Source: Marinobacterium sp. xm-d-530
GTDB taxonomy: Bacteria; Pseudomonadota; Gammaproteobacteria; Pseudomonadales; Balneatricaceae
Reading direction: 5' to 3'
NCBI RefSeq assembly: GCF_013283365.1
Contig: NZ_WBYM01000004.1
Coordinates: forward strand, 186,001 to 250,000
Length of the DNA: 64,000 nucleotides
Below, in pieces: positions 1-8,721 of the stretch. A program made the position numbers and the translations under genes. Below the pieces are notes generated by a model. It ran no database searches. It saw nothing but the letters and a program-made list of their open reading frames with translations, and was not told the DNA's origin. The stretch's first letter is position 1. The number at the start of each line of letters is the position of its first letter.

Positions 1-1
1 T

Positions 2-1954
2 CCTTGGCTAAAGCCTGAGGCGATCTTAACCGACGTTGGCAGTACAAAGCTGAATATTCTTGAAGCGGCTAAAGCTATTTGGCCTGAGGGTCTGCCAACA
101 GGATTTATACCTGGCCACCCGATAGCGGGCGCAGAGAAAAGTGGTGTATCGGCATCGCAAACGGATCTTTTCAATCATAAAAAAGTGATCTTAACGCCTC
201 CTGAGGGAGCCTCTAGCGAAGCGACGCTAACTCTGGCCCGAGTCTGGCAGGCAATTGGTGCTGAAGTGGTTCAAATGGAGCCTAAGCGTCATGATCAGGT
301 CTTAGCGGCGACCAGCCATTTACCTCATCTCTTAGCTTTTTCACTCGCAGATACCTTAGCAGCAGAAGCTGAGAGTACCGATATCTTTCGTTATGCGGCC
401 GGTGGCTTTAGAGACTTTACCCGAATTGCAGCCAGTGATCCGACCATGTGGCATGACGTCTGTTTCGCCAACCGTGAGCAGTTGCTAGAGCAGATAGATC
501 GCTTTATGACGGGTGTGCAAGATCTAAGAGCTGCTGTTGATCAGGGTGACAGTCTACGCTTATTGGGCATTTTTACCCGTGCTAAAGCCTCCCGTGAACA
601 TTTCTCTTTGGTATTAGAGCGTGCTGGCTATGCTGAGCTCAGAGGTGATGCCATTGATACGCTGGTCTCATCTCCCACGGCTAAGTTGAGCGGTGAGTTA
701 CGAGTGCCCGGCGATCGTTCAATCTCGCAACGCGCCATTATGTTGGCAGCGATTGCCGAGGGTGTCTCCGAGATCGAGGGGTTAATTGAGAGTGAAGATA
801 CTCTAGCAACGATTCAGATCTTCCGTGATTTGGGCGTGGTTATCGAAGGTCCACACCAAGGTAGAGTAAGAGTGTTTGGTGTGGGTCTAAATGGACTGCA
901 AGCGCCGTCAGCGCCTCTCTATTTTGGTAGCTCAATGACCTCGTTAAGAATGTTGTTAGGTCTACTCTCTGCTCAAGACTTCGATGTGAGGTTAACGGGC
1001 AGTGAGCAGTTATCCAAGATCTCGCTGCAAGAGATTATCGATCCACTGACACAGATGGGTGCCTCCATCGACAGTAATACAGGCTCGCTGCCAATCACTA
1101 TTAAGGGTGGTCAGCGCTTTAAATCGATTACTTATGCGCCAAGTCATGCCAGTGCTCAGATTAAAGGTGCATTATTGTTGGCGGCCATCAGTGCGGGTGT
1201 TGAATTAGAGGTTTATGAGCCGAATACGACGCGTGATCACACTGAACGTCTCCTAGATGCCTTTGGTGTTCAATTGGTGAGAGAGGGGCGTCGACTGTTT
1301 ATCGAGTCGGGCGTTTCGCTAAAAGCCTGTTCGGTTCAGGTACCAGCGGATCTGAGTTTCGCCTTCGCCTTCGCGGTGGGTGCTCTTTTACAACAAGAGT
1401 CGAGTCTGGTTATTGAAAATGTCAGTGCGAATCCCACTCGACTTCACTCTTTGCGTCTACTTGAACGCATGGGTGCGCACATTGCGCTGAATAACAATCG
1501 TCATGCGGGCGGTGAGCCGGTCGCTGATTTAGAGGTAAAAGCCTCGTTGTTATCAGGTATCGAGTGCCTCTCATCTGAGTTGGCCTCGGTTGGGGATGAT
1601 CTCCCTCTACTGCTGTTAGCGATGGCGTCTGCTCAGAGTGATTCGACTATATTAGGTATCGATCGAATTCCAGAACGACAGAGAGCCCTATTCAAGACGA
1701 CAGTGGATGAGTTAAGTAAAGCGGGTGCCGACATCAGTATGTCACATACTGATGTCACTATTTCGCCGGTTTCAGATTGGCGTCCCTGTGAGTTGGAAGC
1801 TGCAGAGCACCCAGCACTTGCACTCGCTCTACTGATGTTAAGTTTACGTTTTGATCGTTCCATCCGAATTAACGGATGTCGAGCAATCAGTACCGCCTTT
1901 CCTGAACTGATTGATCAGGCGCGAAGGGTCGGTATTAAATTGATTGAGGAGTAG
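2..1954 (+). CDS. tyrA-aroA: Prephenate dehydrogenase / EPSP synthase-like fusion (5' truncated by window)
   Basis: The frame is open from base 2, so the gene starts before the window. The N-terminal part is the C-terminal portion of a TyrA prephenate/arogenate dehydrogenase (tyrosine branch): DVGSTK, GHPIAGAEKSGV, SHLPH and GGFRDFTRIAASDP are all intact. From about base 670 it continues into an EPSP synthase (AroA, shikimate pathway) fold, with VPGD-SIS-R, SAQIKGALLLAA and TRDHTERLL visible. TyrA-AroA fusions are known in Pseudomonas and relatives. Odd: many AroA catalytic motifs are altered. PGDKSISHR reads PGDRSISQR, the GNSGT loop reads GSSMT (about 924-938), KESDR reads PERQR (about 1669-1683), and DHR reads EHP (about 1804-1812). 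The TyrA assignment is firm. Whether the AroA half is catalytic is doubtful. The cmk start codon follows after 3 nt, so the genes are translationally linked. Confidence 0.9.
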   Translation, partial: PWLKPEAILTDVGSTKLNILEAAKAIWPEGLPTGFIPGHPIAGAEKSGVSASQTDLFNHKKVILTPPEGASSEATLTLARVWQAIGAEVVQMEPKRHDQVLAATSHLPHLLAFSLADTLAAEAESTDIFRYAAGGFRDFTRIAASDPTMWHDVCFANREQLLEQIDRFMTGVQDLRAAVDQGDSLRLLGIFTRAKASREHFSLVLERAGYAELRGDAIDTLVSSPTAKLSGELRVPGDRSISQRAIMLAAIAEGVSEIEGLIESEDTLATIQIFRDLGVVIEGPHQGRVRVFGVGLNGLQAPSAPLYFGSSMTSLRMLLGLLSAQDFDVRLTGSEQLSKISLQEIIDPLTQMGASIDSNTGSLPITIKGGQRFKSITYAPSHASAQIKGALLLAAISAGVELEVYEPNTTRDHTERLLDAFGVQLVREGRRLFIESGVSLKACSVQVPADLSFAFAFAVGALLQQESSLVIENVSANPTRLHSLRLLERMGAHIALNNNRHAGGEPVADLEVKASLLSGIECLSSELASVGDDLPLLLLAMASAQSDSTILGIDRIPERQRALFKTTVDELSKAGADISMSHTDVTISPVSDWRPCELEAAEHPALALALLMLSLRFDRSIRINGCRAISTAFPELIDQARRVGIKLIEE

Positions 1955-1957
1955 TGG

Positions 1958-2659
1958 ATGGATCCACTCAATAATGAAAATTCATGCCCTATCATTACCG
2001 TTGATGGGCCAAGTGGTTCAGGTAAAGGTACGATCTGTCGATTGCTGTCGCAGGAGCTTGGTTGGAGCTTGTTGGATAGCGGGGCTTTGTATCGCCTGAC
2101 GGCTTTGGCTGCGAACCATCATGGTGTTGATCTTAGTGATGTAGAGGCACTGCAGGTGTTGGCTGAGCATCTCGATGTGCGCTTTGTTGCCTCTGAACAG
2201 GGCGATGAGGTGACTATTTTACTTGAAGGTGAAGAGGTCACTCATGCTATTCGTGCGGAGCAGATAGGTAACGATGCCTCTAAAGTGGCCGCTATTACTG
2301 AAGTGCGCTCTGCACTGTTGAAACGTCAACGCGATTTTGCTCAATCCCCCGGCTTGGTGGCCGATGGACGTGATATGGGAACCGTTGTATTTCCTCAGGC
2401 ACCGTTGAAGATCTACTTGGATGCCTCCGCAGAGGTTCGCGCGGATCGTCGTTATAAGCAGTTGATAGATAAGGGGCTGAGTGCTAGCCTTGAAACTATA
2501 TTAGAAGATATTCGTGCGCGAGATGATCGTGACATGAACCGTTCGGTTGCGCCACTTCGCCCAGCCGATGATGCCGTGATTCTCGATAGTACATCTATGT
2601 CTATCGATGAAGTTATGAAAACTGTGCTAGAACAAGCACGCCACAAAGGGTTGCGTTAG
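1958..2659 (+). CDS. cmk: Cytidylate kinase
   Basis: Phosphorylates CMP and dCMP with ATP in the cytoplasm (pyrimidine nucleotide salvage and CTP recycling). At 233 aa it has the usual bacterial Cmk length. A P-loop GPSGSGKGT lies at residues 17-25, followed by LLDSGALYR (nucleotide-binding), [13 protein letters not shown] and the LID-like RRYKQL and [13 protein letters not shown] segments. It begins 3 nt after the tyrA-aroA stop and ends 25 nt before rpsA. The order aroA-cmk-rpsA-ihfB is classical for Gammaproteobacteria and supports the call. Confidence 0.97.
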   Translation: MDPLNNENSCPIITVDGPSGSGKGTICRLLSQELGWSLLDSGALYRLTALAANHHGVDLSDVEALQVLAEHLDVRFVASEQGDEVTILLEGEEVTHAIRAEQIGNDASKVAAITEVRSALLKRQRDFAQSPGLVADGRDMGTVVFPQAPLKIYLDASAEVRADRRYKQLIDKGLSASLETILEDIRARDDRDMNRSVAPLRPADDAVILDSTSMSIDEVMKTVLEQARHKGLR

Positions 2660-2684
2660 CACTCCGTAAACTGAGGCTTAGACC

Positions 2685-4367
2685 ATGAGCGAAAGCTTTG
2701 CAGATCTGTTTGAAGAGAGTCTTGAACAGGTCAATATGACACCAGGTTCCATCATTACTGGAACCGTAGTAGGTATTGAAAATGACTTTGTTGTTGTAAC
2801 AGCGGGTCTTAAGTCAGATGGGGTTATTCCCATCGATCAGTTTAAAAACGCTGCAGGTGAGCTTGAAGTCGCTGTTGGTGATGAAGTGCAAGTGGCGCTT
2901 GAATCCCTAGAAGATGGCTTCGGTGAAACCAAACTTTCGCGTGAACGTGCCAAGCGTGCAGAAGCATGGGCTGTTCTTGCAAAAGCGTATGAAGCTGGCG
3001 AGACGGTTACTGGTCGCATCAGTGGTCGTGTCCGTGGCGGCCTAACGGTTATGGTTAACGGCATCAACGCCTTCCTACCGGGTTCTTTGGTGGATACTCG
3101 CCCACTGCGCGATACCAGCCATCTTGATGATCAAGATCTAGAGCTTAAAATTGTTAAACTCGATGAGAAGAGCAACAACATTGTTGTGTCACGCCGTGCG
3201 ATTCTAGAAGAGGCCAACAGCGAAGAGCGCGAGAAGCTGCTTGAGCAGATGGAAGAGGGCGCAACGCTTAAAGGTATTGTTAAGAACCTTACTGATTACG
3301 GCGCGTTCATTGACCTTGGCGGTATCGATGGTCTTCTTCACATTACCGATATCTCTTGGAAACGTATCAAACACCCAAGTGAAATGCTTAATGTTGGTGA
3401 TGAGATCGACGTTAAGGTTCTTCGCTACGATCAAGAGCGTAAGCGCGTATCCCTAGGTATGAAGCAGTTGGCTGCAGATCCTTGGACTACGGCTATCGAA
3501 AACTATACTGTGGGTCAGCGCGTTACTGCTAAGGTGACTAAGCTTGCTGACTATGGCTGTTTTGCACAGATCGGTGAGGGCGTGGAGGGTCTAGTTCACG
3601 TCTCAGAGATGGATTGGACTAACCGCAATATCCACCCATCTAAAGTTGTTCAGGTTGGCGATGAGGTTGAAGTTCAGATTCTCGATATCGACCAACAGCG
3701 CCGCCGTATCTCTCTAGGTATTAAACAGTGCCGCGAAAATCCTTGGAATGCCTTTGCATCGTCAACGAATAAGGGTGACAAAGTTTCTGGTACTGTCCGC
3801 TCAATCACTGACTTCGGTATCTTCATCGGCTTAGATGGTGGTGTAGACGGTCTAGTTCACTTATCTGACATCTCTTGGGATGAGTCTGGCGAAGAGGCCG
3901 TTAAACGTTTCAATAAAGGCGATACGGTTGAAGCGGTTATCCAGCAAGTGGATGCAGAGCGTGAACGTATCTCTCTGAGCATTAAAGCACTTGCCTCTGA
4001 TCCATTTAGCAGCTTTGCTGAAGCGAACGGTAAGGGCTCTAAAGTTACCGGTACGGTTGTAGCAGTGGATGCTCGTCAAGCTGAAATTGAAGTGGCTGAA
4101 GGTCTAAACGCTATTTTGAAAGTGGCTGAGTTTGCCCGTGAACGAACTGAAGATCTATCTGCAGAGCTCTCTGTGGGTGATAGTGTTGAAGCGATTGTGA
4201 TCAATGTTGATCGTCGTAATCGTTCTATCTTCTTGTCAGTTAAAGCGATTGAAGCCAAAGAGCAGCAAGAAGCACTTAAAGCGGTTCAGTCTGCTCCAAA
4301 AGATATGGATGTAGGCGCAACGACCATTGGTGATCTCATCAAAGAGCAGATGGGTAAGAAAGAGTGA
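2685..4367 (+). CDS. rpsA: 30S ribosomal protein S1
   Basis: S1 binds mRNA on the small subunit and is needed to initiate on structured or weak Shine-Dalgarno messages. The protein is 560 aa, the length of the six-domain gammaproteobacterial form. Consecutive OB-fold S1 repeats can be read as G-V-DYG/F-x-x-GG-x-G-HISD/S patterns, for example [17 protein letters not shown] and [18 protein letters not shown], each ending in RRRISLG-like strands. ATG at 2685. A hairpin terminator follows at 4371-4399. Confidence 0.98.
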   Translation: MSESFADLFEESLEQVNMTPGSIITGTVVGIENDFVVVTAGLKSDGVIPIDQFKNAAGELEVAVGDEVQVALESLEDGFGETKLSRERAKRAEAWAVLAKAYEAGETVTGRISGRVRGGLTVMVNGINAFLPGSLVDTRPLRDTSHLDDQDLELKIVKLDEKSNNIVVSRRAILEEANSEEREKLLEQMEEGATLKGIVKNLTDYGAFIDLGGIDGLLHITDISWKRIKHPSEMLNVGDEIDVKVLRYDQERKRVSLGMKQLAADPWTTAIENYTVGQRVTAKVTKLADYGCFAQIGEGVEGLVHVSEMDWTNRNIHPSKVVQVGDEVEVQILDIDQQRRRISLGIKQCRENPWNAFASSTNKGDKVSGTVRSITDFGIFIGLDGGVDGLVHLSDISWDESGEEAVKRFNKGDTVEAVIQQVDAERERISLSIKALASDPFSSFAEANGKGSKVTGTVVAVDARQAEIEVAEGLNAILKVAEFARERTEDLSAELSVGDSVEAIVINVDRRNRSIFLSVKAIEAKEQQEALKAVQSAPKDMDVGATTIGDLIKEQMGKKE

Positions 4368-4370
4368 TAG

Positions 4371-4399
4371 AAAACAGGGTGAGCTTATTACCCTGTTTT
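4371..4399 (+). terminator. Hairpin terminator after rpsA
   Basis: Perfect 10-bp inverted repeat AAAACAGGGT (4371-4380) / ACCCTGTTTT (4390-4399) with a 9-nt loop, starting 4 nt after the rpsA stop. The 3' arm ends in TTTT. It probably attenuates S1 transcription ahead of ihfB. Confidence 0.75.
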
Positions 4400-4420
4400 C
4401 AGTATCGATAGGAAGTGGGT

Positions 4421-4717
4421 ATGACTAAGTCTGAGCTGATCGAACGCCTAATAGACAAACATCCGGAACTCTCTGTGAAAGATGTCGAGTTGGCAGTGAA
4501 AATCATGTTAACTCAAATGGCTGATACCTTAGCCGATGGCGAGCGTATTGAGATTCGCGGATTCGGAAGCTTCTCACTTCACTATCGTGCCCCCCGCGTC
4601 GGTCGCAACCCAAAAACGGGTGAATCCGTTTCTCTGCCGGCCAAGCATGTACCACACTTTAAGCCTGGCAAAGAGCTGCGCGAGCAAGTGAATGCAAGCT
4701 TGAAAGATGAGTATTAA
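4421..4717 (+). CDS. ihfB: Integration host factor subunit beta
   Basis: Small nucleoid DNA-bending protein that pairs with IHF-alpha. The ATG at 4421 gives [10 protein letters not shown], the usual IHF-beta start, with AGGAAG 5-10 nt upstream; an in-frame GTG two codons earlier is less likely. The 98 residues include [18 protein letters not shown] and [10 protein letters not shown], the DNA-contacting beta arm and C-terminal signature of the family. It sits directly after rpsA, as in E. coli. IHF would be the natural architectural partner at the sigma-54 promoter near 27.4 kb. Confidence 0.97.
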   Translation: MTKSELIERLIDKHPELSVKDVELAVKIMLTQMADTLADGERIEIRGFGSFSLHYRAPRVGRNPKTGESVSLPAKHVPHFKPGKELREQVNASLKDEY

Positions 4718-4719
4718 GT

Positions 4720-5025
4720 TTGAGAGCGATTAAACTTCTTATCACGTCAGCGATTGCTCTGTTGGTTCTTTTAACGGGCATTGTTCTCACCATTCATAAT
4801 ACAACACCCGTCGTCATTGATTTGGTCTGGGTGAAGCTACCCGAAGCAAGCCTATCGATCTGGTTGATCATCTCAATGGTTGTCGGCCTGTTAGTCGGTA
4901 TTCTATTGACCAGTGCACGAGTGCTGACACTGCGTGCTAAATTGCTCAATTCGGCTCGTAAGTTGCGTAATGCTGAGCAACAGATTGAGACGTTGAATCG
5001 TGAGGTTCAACGAGGCGCAGAATGA
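4720..5025 (+). CDS. lapA: LapA family inner-membrane protein
   Basis: The 101-aa protein has two hydrophobic segments (about residues 5-25 and 45-68) and a charged, coiled-coil-like C-terminal tail, matching LapA (YciS) in length and layout. LapA works with LapB at the inner membrane in lipopolysaccharide homeostasis. The start is TTG at 4720, three bases after the ihfB stop; no strong ribosome-binding site is seen, so coupling to ihfB is likely. The stop overlaps the lapB start (ATGA at 5022). Confidence 0.88.
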   Translation: MRAIKLLITSAIALLVLLTGIVLTIHNTTPVVIDLVWVKLPEASLSIWLIISMVVGLLVGILLTSARVLTLRAKLLNSARKLRNAEQQIETLNREVQRGAE

Positions 5026-6206
5026 GTGCCAACTCCCCCTACCTAATTTTTCTCTTTCTACTGATTGCCGTTGCCATAGGTTGGTACCTGGGTAATCGAC
5101 GCCTGAAAAGAAAAGATCGTCGCAATCAAGCACTACCACCAGCCTATCTGTCGGGTCTTGATCACCTCATTGATAACCGAACGGAAGAGGCGATCGAATC
5201 GTTCATTCATGCCCTTGAGGTTAACTCTGACAATTTGCCGGCACACATTGCGTTGGCCAAGCTGCTGAGGCGTAAAGGCGATATCGATCGTGCCGTTCAA
5301 ATTCATGAGCGCATGTTAAAGCGTAAAGATCTCTCAGTTTATGATCGTCAGCGTGTGAAATTGGCCTTAGCACGAGACTTTTTTGCTCTAGGCTTGCTAG
5401 ATCGTGCTGAAGACGCTGCTGCACCGCTAGCCAAACAGACCGACTATCCAGAACTAAGATATCGCGCCATCGTTCTGCTAATCCGTCTCTATGAGCAAGA
5501 GGGTGAGTGGCATCAGGCACTGCAAAGTGCTGATATTTTGCCAAAGAAAAACCGCAAAGAGCTGGTTAATGAGCTCTCACACTATCACTGTGAACTTGCC
5601 CAAAATCACATCTCTAATGGTGAATTAGATCCAGCACTAAAAGAGTTAGAGCTAGCGCTATCAACCGATGCAAAGTGTGTTCGAGCCAACCTCATCTCAG
5701 CCCGAGTATTCATGTTGAAGTCGCAATGGCGTTCGGCGATAAGAGCCTTGCAAAGCATTGCCGATCAAGACCCACTGTTTATACCAGAAACACTCAATCC
5801 GCTCAGGCGATGTTTTGAGGCTTTAGGTGATGAGCTTGGTTTGAGCCAGTATCTCAATGACTTAATGAAGCAGCACCCCTCAACCAGCGTGATGCTTGCC
5901 TTGGCTGAGTTGAAAAGAGACAGGGAAGGGGTTTTTGCAGCGGGCCTATTTATTACTGAGGCGTTGAAGAGTCGCCCATCGGTGAAAGGGTTTAACCGAC
6001 TCATTGATATGCATATTGAGCATGGCTCATCCAGTGCACGAGAGAGTCTGTTGAATTTGCGGTCGTTGACGCAGCAGCTCGAGATGTCAAAACCGGTCTA
6101 CCGCTGTGGTCATTGTGGTTATGCAGCACGCAGTTTGGTTTGGCAGTGTCCAAGTTGTAAGCGATGGGGTAGTATCCGCCCAATCCAAGGTTTAGAAGGT
6201 GAATAG
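5022..6206 (+). CDS. lapB: LPS assembly protein LapB (TPR protein, YciM)
   Basis: LapB tunes LPS synthesis by promoting FtsH degradation of LpxC in E. coli. The 394-aa protein shows an N-terminal membrane anchor (about residues 7-23), a long run of TPR helices (for example [16 protein letters not shown]), and a C-terminal rubredoxin-like zinc module with two paired cysteines, YRCGHCGY and [10 protein letters not shown]. Length and layout match LapB. It overlaps lapA by 4 nt. Its presumed target LpxC is encoded near 49.4 kb in this window. Confidence 0.95.
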   Translation: MSANSPYLIFLFLLIAVAIGWYLGNRRLKRKDRRNQALPPAYLSGLDHLIDNRTEEAIESFIHALEVNSDNLPAHIALAKLLRRKGDIDRAVQIHERMLKRKDLSVYDRQRVKLALARDFFALGLLDRAEDAAAPLAKQTDYPELRYRAIVLLIRLYEQEGEWHQALQSADILPKKNRKELVNELSHYHCELAQNHISNGELDPALKELELALSTDAKCVRANLISARVFMLKSQWRSAIRALQSIADQDPLFIPETLNPLRRCFEALGDELGLSQYLNDLMKQHPSTSVMLALAELKRDREGVFAAGLFITEALKSRPSVKGFNRLIDMHIEHGSSSARESLLNLRSLTQQLEMSKPVYRCGHCGYAARSLVWQCPSCKRWGSIRPIQGLEGE

Positions 6207-6207
6207 A

Positions 6208-6936
6208 GTGTCCATTGAAGATAACAAACGCGTTATTGTTGCCCTAGATTATCCAGAAGCTGATGGCGCCATTGCGATGGCTAAGCAGTTAGATCCTGCG
6301 GTCTCTCGTGTCAAAGTGGGTAAGGAGCTATTTACTCGTTGTGGGCCCGATGTGGTTGAACGTCTGCATGCTCTCGGTTTTGAAGTCTTCTTGGATCTAA
6401 AGTTTCATGACATCCCCAATACCGTTGCAAAAGCCTGTGGTGTTGCAGCCGAGCTGGGGGTCTGGATGGTTAATGTCCATGCCAGTGGCGGCCGTCGAAT
6501 GATGGAAGCGGCTCGTGAAGAGGTTGAGAAGCGTAGCCAGGGGCCGCAACGTACCTCCTTGATCGCGGTGACCGTGCTAACGAGTATGGAACGCAGCGAT
6601 CTGGCCGAGATGGGTTTGGATATCGATCCCATTGATCAGGTTAAGCGCTTAGCCGCACTGACAGAGAGTTCAGGGCTCGACGGTGTGGTCTGTTCAGCAC
6701 AAGAGGCGGCTGCGATCAGAGCTCAAGCCTCCGATCAGTTCCAGCTTGTGACCCCAGGTATTCGTCCAGCGGGTTCCGTGGTCGGTGATCAGCGTCGCAT
6801 CATGACACCTGCTGAAGCAATCGCTGCAGGTAGCACCTATTTGGTGGTTGGGCGTCCAATAACCGGTTCAGAAGATCCTAAAGCCGCGGCCATTGCGGTG
6901 CAGTCAGAAGTAGATTTGGCTTTAGGTTCAAGGTAA
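6208..6936 (+). CDS. pyrF: Orotidine 5'-phosphate decarboxylase
   Basis: Decarboxylates OMP to UMP, the last step of de novo UMP synthesis. The catalytic motif [10 protein letters not shown] is present, with VKVGKELFT upstream and LVTPGIRP and VVGRPIT (phosphate binding) downstream. I chose GTG at 6208 because AGAAGG lies 8 nt upstream; GTG at 6199 is an alternative that overlaps lapB by 8 nt. About 242 residues, normal for PyrF. lapAB-pyrF is the standard gammaproteobacterial order. A paired REP-like palindrome begins 9 nt after the stop. Confidence 0.97.
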   Translation: MSIEDNKRVIVALDYPEADGAIAMAKQLDPAVSRVKVGKELFTRCGPDVVERLHALGFEVFLDLKFHDIPNTVAKACGVAAELGVWMVNVHASGGRRMMEAAREEVEKRSQGPQRTSLIAVTVLTSMERSDLAEMGLDIDPIDQVKRLAALTESSGLDGVVCSAQEAAAIRAQASDQFQLVTPGIRPAGSVVGDQRRIMTPAEAIAAGSTYLVVGRPITGSEDPKAAAIAVQSEVDLALGSR

Positions 6937-6945
6937 ACACTTTGA

Positions 6946-7036
6946 GGTGTCTGGCCTTTAGCCTGACACCTCTTTCAAATGACACTCATTACTGGATAAC
7001 CGCTGTTAAAGTGGTGTCAGGCTGAAGCCAGACACC
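6946..7036. repeat. Inverted pair of REP-like palindromes, copy 1 (REPIN-like)
   Basis: Two imperfect palindromes in opposite orientation. The arm at 6946-6970 contains GGTGTCTGG...AGCCTGACACC and has one extra C in the centre. The arm at 7013-7036 contains GGTGTCAGGCTGAAGCCAG and ends GACACC. They are separated by 42 bp. Each arm can fold by itself and the arms can pair with each other. The same family recurs at 15759-15829 and 33364-33440, always just after a plus-strand stop codon. Confidence 0.85.
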
Positions 7037-7144
7037 TTACTGCGAAAAAATGTAAATATTTTTTGGTGTTTTTTGATCCATGGTCTAGTGTGAATAGTGA
7101 GAGTAAGGATTGCTCTCATTTCAAATAAGACATGGAGGTTCACT

Positions 7145-7441
7145 ATGAACATCAAATCTCTCTCTACACGAGTTTTTGCACCACTCTTCTTTACACTGTT
7201 TTCATCGACTGCGATGGCAGGTTATCCGGTTAACATTAATTCAGCAGATGCCGTTGAGCTGGCGGATGCTTTGGATGGGATTGGCCAATCTAAAGCTGAA
7301 GCGATTGTTGCTTACCGTGATGCGAATGGTCCGTTTAACTCTGTTGAAGCGCTCACAGCAGTTCGTGGAATAGGTGTCGCCACCGTTGAGAAAAATGTGG
7401 AATACATTCTTCTTGAACCGGCTAAACCTATGAGTGAATAA
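7145..7441 (+). CDS. ComEA-like helix-hairpin-helix secreted protein
   Basis: A 98-aa protein with a signal peptide (MNIKSLSTR followed by a hydrophobic stretch ending AMA-GYP) and a tandem helix-hairpin-helix region (VNINSADAVELADALDGIG...AVRGIGVATVEKN) typical of the ComEA family. ComEA binds DNA in the periplasm during uptake; short gammaproteobacterial versions also occur without proven competence roles. The start at 7145 is supported by GGAGG 8-12 nt upstream; an upstream GTG at 7097 lacks this and would bury the signal peptide. Single-gene unit, convergent with the AEC permease. Confidence 0.88.
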   Translation: MNIKSLSTRVFAPLFFTLFSSTAMAGYPVNINSADAVELADALDGIGQSKAEAIVAYRDANGPFNSVEALTAVRGIGVATVEKNVEYILLEPAKPMSE

Positions 7442-7451
7442 CGAATAGTGC

Positions 7452-7478
7452 TTAGGAGGCTCCAGAGGGGCCTCCTAA
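7452..7478. terminator. Hairpin between convergent comEA-like gene and AEC permease
   Basis: Inverted repeat TTAGGAGG (7452-7459) / CCTCCTAA (7471-7478) with an 11-nt loop, located between two convergent stop codons. No long T-run follows, so termination strength is uncertain. Confidence 0.5.
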
Positions 7479-7484
7479 ACCTGA

Positions 7485-8384
7485 TTAAAGTACGAAGAAG
7501 AGTGTGAGAGGAATGAATGCCAGGCTGGCTAAATTTCCGATCAGTACAATAGAAGCAACCGTCTCAGGTTGCTGATTGTAGCGCTCAGCAAACATATAGT
7601 TCAGAACCGCCGGTGGCAGTACGCTAAATAACACAATGTAGGCGGTGAACTCTTTAGAGAGACCCATAATCCAAGCAAAGGGTATCGCGAATACTAGGCT
7701 GCTTAATGGTGAAAAGATGGCTCCATAGACACCGATCTTCCACTGGCTTAGATCGACACTGATCATCCTTACCCCTAATGCAAACAGCATCAATGGAATC
7801 GATATCTGGCCCAACATATCGATGGGTGTAGCCAGCCATGTAGGCAATGGCAATTTGAATAGCGCCCAAGCTAATCCAGCAAAGGTTGATAAGATAATCG
7901 GATTCTTAAAAAGCCCTGTGAGTTTGGCGTTCTCATCAACAATATGAATGCCCAGACTGAAGTGCAACAGGTTGCTCACTAAGAACATCACCACAAAAGC
8001 GGCAAGGCCGGCATCCCCAAAAGCCAGAAGTGCTAGAGGCAGACCTAGGTTGCCACAGTTGTTGAACATCATTGGCGGAACAAAGGTTTTAGAAGAGATG
8101 CCCAGAAGCTTCGCAACCGGTTTCATCACTATTCCTGCACCTAGCACCATGACGATCGACCCTAACGCTAGATCTAAGTGTGCGTACAGATCAAAACTCT
8201 TTCCAGCCATAACACTGAATATAAGCGCCGGCAAAAAGATATCCATGTTGATGCGGTTTGCGACTTGTAAGTCGGGATTTGCCTTTCTTGCGTAAAGGTA
8301 GCCAGCAGTGACTATGGCAATGATTGGAAATACGGTTGAGAAGACCCGCTCAAGCAGTAATAGAAGATCGGCGCTGGTTGTCAT
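7485..8384 (-). CDS. AEC (auxin efflux carrier) family permease
   Basis: A hydrophobic protein with about ten transmembrane segments and the duplicated half-structure of the AEC family (bile/arsenite/riboflavin transporter superfamily). It has FPIIAIVTAGYLYARK near the N-terminus, MMFNNCGNLGLPLALLAFG in the first half and SVLPPAVLNYMFAERYN near the end. The second half resembles malonate or other organic-acid carriers, but the substrate cannot be read. I chose ATG at 8384 because AGGA lies 6 nt upstream and it starts in the usual place for the family; the frame extends to 8456 (24 extra residues, hydrophobic). Divergent from aceE. Confidence 0.85.
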   Translation of the reverse strand: MTTSADLLLLLERVFSTVFPIIAIVTAGYLYARKANPDLQVANRINMDIFLPALIFSVMAGKSFDLYAHLDLALGSIVMVLGAGIVMKPVAKLLGISSKTFVPPMMFNNCGNLGLPLALLAFGDAGLAAFVVMFLVSNLLHFSLGIHIVDENAKLTGLFKNPIILSTFAGLAWALFKLPLPTWLATPIDMLGQISIPLMLFALGVRMISVDLSQWKIGVYGAIFSPLSSLVFAIPFAWIMGLSKEFTAYIVLFSVLPPAVLNYMFAERYNQQPETVASIVLIGNLASLAFIPLTLFFVL

Positions 8385-8721
8385 TGAGAGTCCTGACATC
8401 AAAAAAATAAGTATGGCAAAGGATACTCCAAATAGACTCAATTTTTCATATAACAAAACGTTACTATTGAATTAAATTGGTTATTTATTTCGCATATGCG
8501 TAAAAACTTTCAATTATCCGTAGCAAAAAGAGGGTGTTGTCGTAATAGTGCTACACTTGTCGCTAAAATCTGAAATATCTCTGGACTAAAGTCGAGTGCC
8601 TGTGTAGTGTTTTTACATAAATCAAAGCTAGACGCAGATTGACTGCGCTTCAAACGATCAACCAGGTACCTTTTTTACAAGGTCCAAGCGTCAACGGAAA
8701 TGGCGCAAAAGGGAGAGTACT
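8385..8721. promoter_or_regulatory. Divergent intergenic region upstream of aceE (337 bp)
   Basis: AT-rich spacer between the AEC permease and aceE. The best promoter candidate toward aceE is an extended -10, TGCTACACT (TACACT at 8552-8557), without a good -35. A perfect palindrome CGCATATGCG is at 8491-8500. A PdhR-like half-site AATTGGT occurs at 8474-8480 but its second half is missing. No RNA gene or credible ORF was found. Confidence 0.35.

Noticed and set aside
1-20. GGCTAAAGCCTGA resembling the REP-like core
   Set aside because: It lies inside conserved TyrA coding sequence, lacks the outer arms and has no inverted partner.
8474-8480. PdhR-like half-site AATTGGT upstream of aceE
   Set aside because: The second half (ACCAAT) is missing at the right distance; one heptamer in AT-rich DNA is not evidence for PdhR control.
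8491-8500. Perfect palindrome CGCATATGCG between the AEC permease and aceE
   Set aside because: Ten bases only, no second copy and no matching regulator gene nearby; kept only as a note in the intergenic feature.
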